Shown one piece after another: positions 59,901 through 64,000 of a stretch of 64,000 nt of DNA; the first letter of the stretch is position 1, and every line of letters starts with the position of its first letter. The stretch is from Fratercula arctica (lineage: Eukaryota; Chordata; Aves; Charadriiformes; Alcidae), in NCBI GenBank assembly GCA_947846985.1, contig CANTUZ010000004.1, positions 48,747,172-48,811,171 of the forward strand, written 5' to 3'. The position numbers were made by a program, and so were the translations under genes. The notes beneath the pieces are model-generated. The model ran no database searches, had not been told where the DNA came from, and saw only the letters and a program-made list of their open reading frames with translations.

Positions 59901-62900
59901 TAAATTAACAACTGGAATATTAATCAAGCAGATTGATTGATTGATTGCTACAAAAGACCCAAGCAACATACGCTGATGTCTATTTGCAGGGAAATCTATG
60001 GGGCACCTGACACGTGATAACTGTGTGGCCAATGAGACAGGACAAAAGGCTTGTGAACTCCGTCAGCCAGGAATCTTAAATGTGAAGGAAAACTTCATGA
60101 AGTGTGGTAAGTCAGTGGCTGATAATACTGCGACATTTGGAAGAGCACCCTTTTTGACATCAGTGAGACAGCAGTTTATGAAGATTAGGGAAAACTAGGG
60201 AAAAGGTTTGCAGGTAAGACGTAAAAGTAACTGAGCTTAAAGTTGAAAGCAGCAAAGAATCCCGTCCTTCCCTACAGATAAAAAAAGAGTAGTTAAAAGG
60301 ATAATATTTATTGTCCTTTGTAGCGAATTATCAATACTCAGAACATTAAAAACAAGTGCCAGCCAGTATAGTAATTGCAGTTACAGAAATAACAAACAAA
60401 ACTACACCCTCAGCTATTTATAACTGAAGTGTACTGGACTTTGCTTCGAAAATAGTATCGTTCTGTAAATGATATCATTCTCTACCAAGCAGAGCTGTGT
60501 GTCAAACCTAGAGCCCTTGCTCAAGCTTAACATCTGTGCACGGAAAGCAGCATTTACTCAGGTGTTTTTATCACTGGATGATGGGAATTTAAGAACAGCT
60601 GTATATGTAATGTTGCTTTGATAAGCTTGTCATAAATTGAAGGAGAAAAAGTCATAAATAGATACCTAAGTTTGTCTGTAGCAATGGTTCTTTCTCATAA
60701 ATGTTGTGACTCCCATTTTCTGGCTATTGAACCAATGCAGATACAGGCAACAAGAATAATCTGTACCTGAGGTTGACCCAGGAATGGGAACAAACCTGCC
60801 AGATTCTAGCTCTTATTTCTGATGATAAACTTGAAGAATAGATCAGAATGGTTATGAAACATGGATAAGGATGAGAAAGATTCCCCAAATCACAAGGTTC
60901 GTCTTTTAATTCTGCTGTCCAAAAAGTTAATTGTCTACTCTACATTAGTCGTCTAGATTGGTACCTTAATTATTGCCTAGAAGAAAATGTTCCCATGGGG
61001 CATTTCATTCCACCTGTCTTGGATGCCTTAGGATCTAAGGCACACAGGAAAATTGTGCGGGTGGTAACAAGCACTATTCCTTCTGCCTTTTCAGACAGAG
61101 AGACCAGTCTAGGTTCCTGGTTACAACTTTGCCATTTAAACGTAGAAATACACATAACTGTTCCCCAAGCGTTTTGGGAGACTGAGTGAAGGGCAGAAGC
61201 CTTGATGAAATTGGTGGTTCTGGCATTTTCTTTTTTCCTTAAACCTGCTTTTATTTCCAAACTGCAATACTGAGATGATGGGTTTGTATCAGATGTATGT
61301 GTCTCTTAGTTCATCCATCAGTTGAGTCCTACACCCTGATTCCAAGCCTCATTGCAACAGAGGGGAATCTGGGCTAGTGGACGCTGGCTCGGTCCCAAAG
61401 ACTGTTTCAGACACATTTTCATTTCATTTTTAAGGGAGTCAATCGCTTTAAAGCTGATGACACATGTATCTTTATTAGACTGATCCAGTTATCAGTATAG
61501 GGTCACTTTGTACCCCCTTGGGTTGCCAAACACAATTTGTTTGATGGATGTCAGGTTCATTTCTTTGCATGATCATTCTTGCAGCAGTCGATACTGAGGT
61601 TTTTTAAGGTATTGACCAGACAGCTATTGGATGAGGCAGGGCCACGTGACCTACTGACCTAAAATACCGTAGCGAAAGTGGTGAAGATATGAAATCAATA
61701 ACTTCATTGAAACAAATATCTGAGGTGACACTTTCCGCAGAAGGATTAAATGAAGAGCGTTGTTGTGGAAATGGGTCAAATTCTACATGGCTGATTCATG
61801 TTAGAACCCAGCGGGGCTAATGGGAATTCACACGCGAGCGAGAGAAGCAACAGTTGGTCCAGTGTCAGGGTGTGCTGGGCTTAACCAGGATGTGCGGTCC
61901 ACCCGAGGAACACGCACAGAGGTCTGAGGAACCAGGATATATCTGCTGGAATGACTCTGCAAATGCCAGAGGTCTGAATCCTCTAACCCCCTTCTTCTCC
62001 GCTTCTCCTTGCATGACTCTTTCAGCTGTGCCGAGGGGCTGCCGCCCCTGCAGTGGCTGGGGGCTCTGAGGGGCCTTGGCCTCCCTAGGGATGACTCTCA
62101 AGGAAAAGCATTGAGTGTCTGTTTCCACCTCTGACTTCAGGGGGGTTGTGGGTGCTCGGTGACACACGAGTTCTGGCAGCCCGCAGGGAATTATGTACGC
62201 ACAAATATACTTTGTGTGCACATACACTGGTCTTTCATTTGAAACTGTTTGCACGGCTTCACAAGGACGGAGAAGCAATAGGAAACCCATATCTCACGCA
62301 TAGGCGCACACTATATTTATTTTGTTCATGTTTCAGATTTCACGGGTATTTTTAACTAACTAGCACAGCTTCGTCATCATTAGCACGTGCTCAGTGATTA
62401 TGGCGTTTCCACAGTTTTACTTTTCGTCCTTAGCTGGTTTTTCCTCAACGGTTGAGTAAAACATCAGCCCTTTAAGTGAATCCAAGTATTTCCCAAAGCA
62501 GAAAATATTGTCATCCGTACCGTATATAAAATCTTGCCATCATTTACTGTGTAATCACAGGAAAAAGAATTTAATAAAATAAGTTATTTTATTTTTCCCA
62601 AAAATAACATTTTTGTTTGATTGCAAAACAAAGAGGAAAGAAGAGTGAAGGAAAGCTCAATAAACAGCCATTTTATTACTGTTGCTAGAAATAAAATAAG
62701 GGTAAGGGAGACTTGGCTACTGTTTTATTGTAGCCGTGAATTCGCTTCTTTCATTTAAGTGTCAGTCACATTAGTAGAAAAATACAGAGCGCTCTGAAGT
62801 GTGTACACTGGCAATGACTATGCCTGTTTTTCATTTTAAATAACTTTCAGCTGTTCTTTCCTTTCCGGAGTTGAAGGTGGCAGGCTGCTGTAGGTAGGTG

Positions 62901-62990
62901 TGCAAAATGAAAGCGGCATCTTTCCGTGGGCTCTAGGGCAGAATTTGGCGCAAGTGTCTCGCTGTGGCTTTGCTCAGTTCACACTGTAAC
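56971..62990. other. Intergenic DNA right of NKX1-1
   Basis: Mostly AT-rich with no recognisable gene, RNA or mobile element. Open frames are 60-141 codons, unrecognised and without splice or promoter context. In mammals FAM53A is next in this direction, but no FAM53A-like sequence was recognised here. Confidence 0.6.
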
Positions 62991-63300
62991 ACATTCTCAG
63001 TTTAATTGAAAGAATTAGAATGAAAAGAATTGGCTTGAATACGTGCGCTTTATTTAATACTGCCACATTATGTTAAGCTTAATAATAACTGAAATTATTC
63101 CCAAATCACTTCTCACTGTTGAATGTGGGTTTTGTGAGCTGAAATGAATTAACTATGAAGTCACTTTGCATCAGTGTTTTTGTACGTCGAACATTTCTCT
63201 CTATACTACAATGCTGAAATGATGGCTCATAAGTCATTCCTAGTAGATATATGCAAGTTTAACGGATTAATTAAGGACTGAAGCAATTGTAAAATAGATT
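62990..63300. promoter_or_regulatory. Putative conserved non-coding element, far upstream
   Basis: Contains 'gctttatttaatactgccac', 'gctgaaatgaattaactatg', 'agtcactttgcatcagtgtt' and 'acggattaattaaggactga'. Complex AT-rich sequence without repeats. Low-confidence enhancer guess. Confidence 0.25.
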
Positions 63301-64000
63301 TGTAAAATATTTTTTTTTTGGTAATAAATACAATGTTTGCAATATAAGCAATAGTAAGCTTTTATATCATACATGTATTTGGGAGATGAATTTGAAAAAG
63401 ACTTTCTAGTGGTAGAAGACATGCAGGAACTAGGATAGAAATGAACTCAATAATGAAATTCAAGCAGGAATTAGATTGCTCCAAAGTATGGTGCGTGTTT
63501 TCCTGCTCGCATACAACATCTCTGTAGCACTCGTGGTTAAATTAGTCTGTAATGTCCCTCTGCATTTTAAATAATATCAGATGAGAACACCCTTCTTTCC
63601 CTCTCTGAAATCAATTGGGCTGCTTACAGAGCAAAACAGTACCAACCGTGATGAAAAACAGCAGAATATGGCAAAAATGGATTTCAAAGTTGTATTAAAA
63701 TGGCAACCAAGAGCATCAGTAATATTATGGCAGCGACTACACCTATAATGAGGCATCGGGGAGGGAACATGCACCTGCGGCATTTATCTCTTTATGTGTA
63801 CACCTTCATGAAATGTATACGCCTTCATGAGATACGTTTTACTGTAGCTTCTTCACAGCTTGGATGTGAGCTAGTGTATTTTTTAACATGCTCTGTATCT
63901 TTCCATATTCTGTATCTCTGTGTGGAAGTATTTCCGTACATCACTCAACCCTAAGTTCAGTAATAACAACGATAATAATGGCCAGCTCTGTCTTTCTTGG
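63301..64000. other. Intergenic DNA to window end
   Basis: AT-rich, with a short T run at about 63310-63319. No supportable feature. Two short open frames (minus 63577-63783, plus 63700-63954) are not recognised. Confidence 0.6.

Overview
This is a vertebrate nuclear window, almost certainly from a bird. Genes are split into short exons with GT/AG junctions. Two truncated CR1 retroposons end in the typical ATTCTATG-type 3' octamers, and a solo endogenous-retrovirus LTR of a widespread avian type sits in an intron. Two protein-coding genes are supported, and they converge tail to tail.

Left half, 1-32378: the 3' half of UVSSA (UV-stimulated scaffold protein A, transcription-coupled repair) on the + strand. 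Seven coding exons (986-1097, 15669-15846, 17079-17231, 22193-22376, 23247-23358, 28536-28719, 32285-32378) join in phase to encode the last 338 residues. They carry the acidic TFIIH-p62-binding segment and the conserved C-terminal Cys/His domain. The N-terminal VHS-like part lies left of the window. Introns hold the solo LTR (6211-6786), old degenerate repeats, homopolymer runs and AT-rich tandem sequence.

Middle, 32379-45040: about 12.7 kb without a supported gene. It has two CR1 fragments (about 35050-35212 and 37045-37436), a 124-nt pure purine tract, a (GGGGT)n G-quadruplex motif, a tandem forkhead-like site and one stretch resembling a conserved regulatory element.

Right half, 43.7-57 kb: the NKX1-1 homeobox gene on the minus strand in a broad GC-rich, CpG-rich domain. 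Exon 1 (50676-51150) carries an eh1/Groucho motif and exon 2 (45919-46742) carries the homeodomain, giving 432 aa. A CCAAT/TATA-like promoter and a short uORF lie upstream, and a convincing poly(A) signal lies near 45061. Further GC-rich islands and AT-rich TAAT-dense blocks in the intron and upstream look like developmental regulatory DNA. From 57 to 64 kb no gene is visible.

The order UVSSA-NKX1-1 matches human 4p16.3 (MAEA-UVSSA-NKX1-1-FAM53A). The genes have unrelated roles, repair scaffold and patterning transcription factor, and show no operon-like cooperation. I found no undescribed biological system; the most useful leads are the putative cis-regulatory elements, including a 12-mer repeated within the NKX1-1 intron, and the orphan CpG islands.
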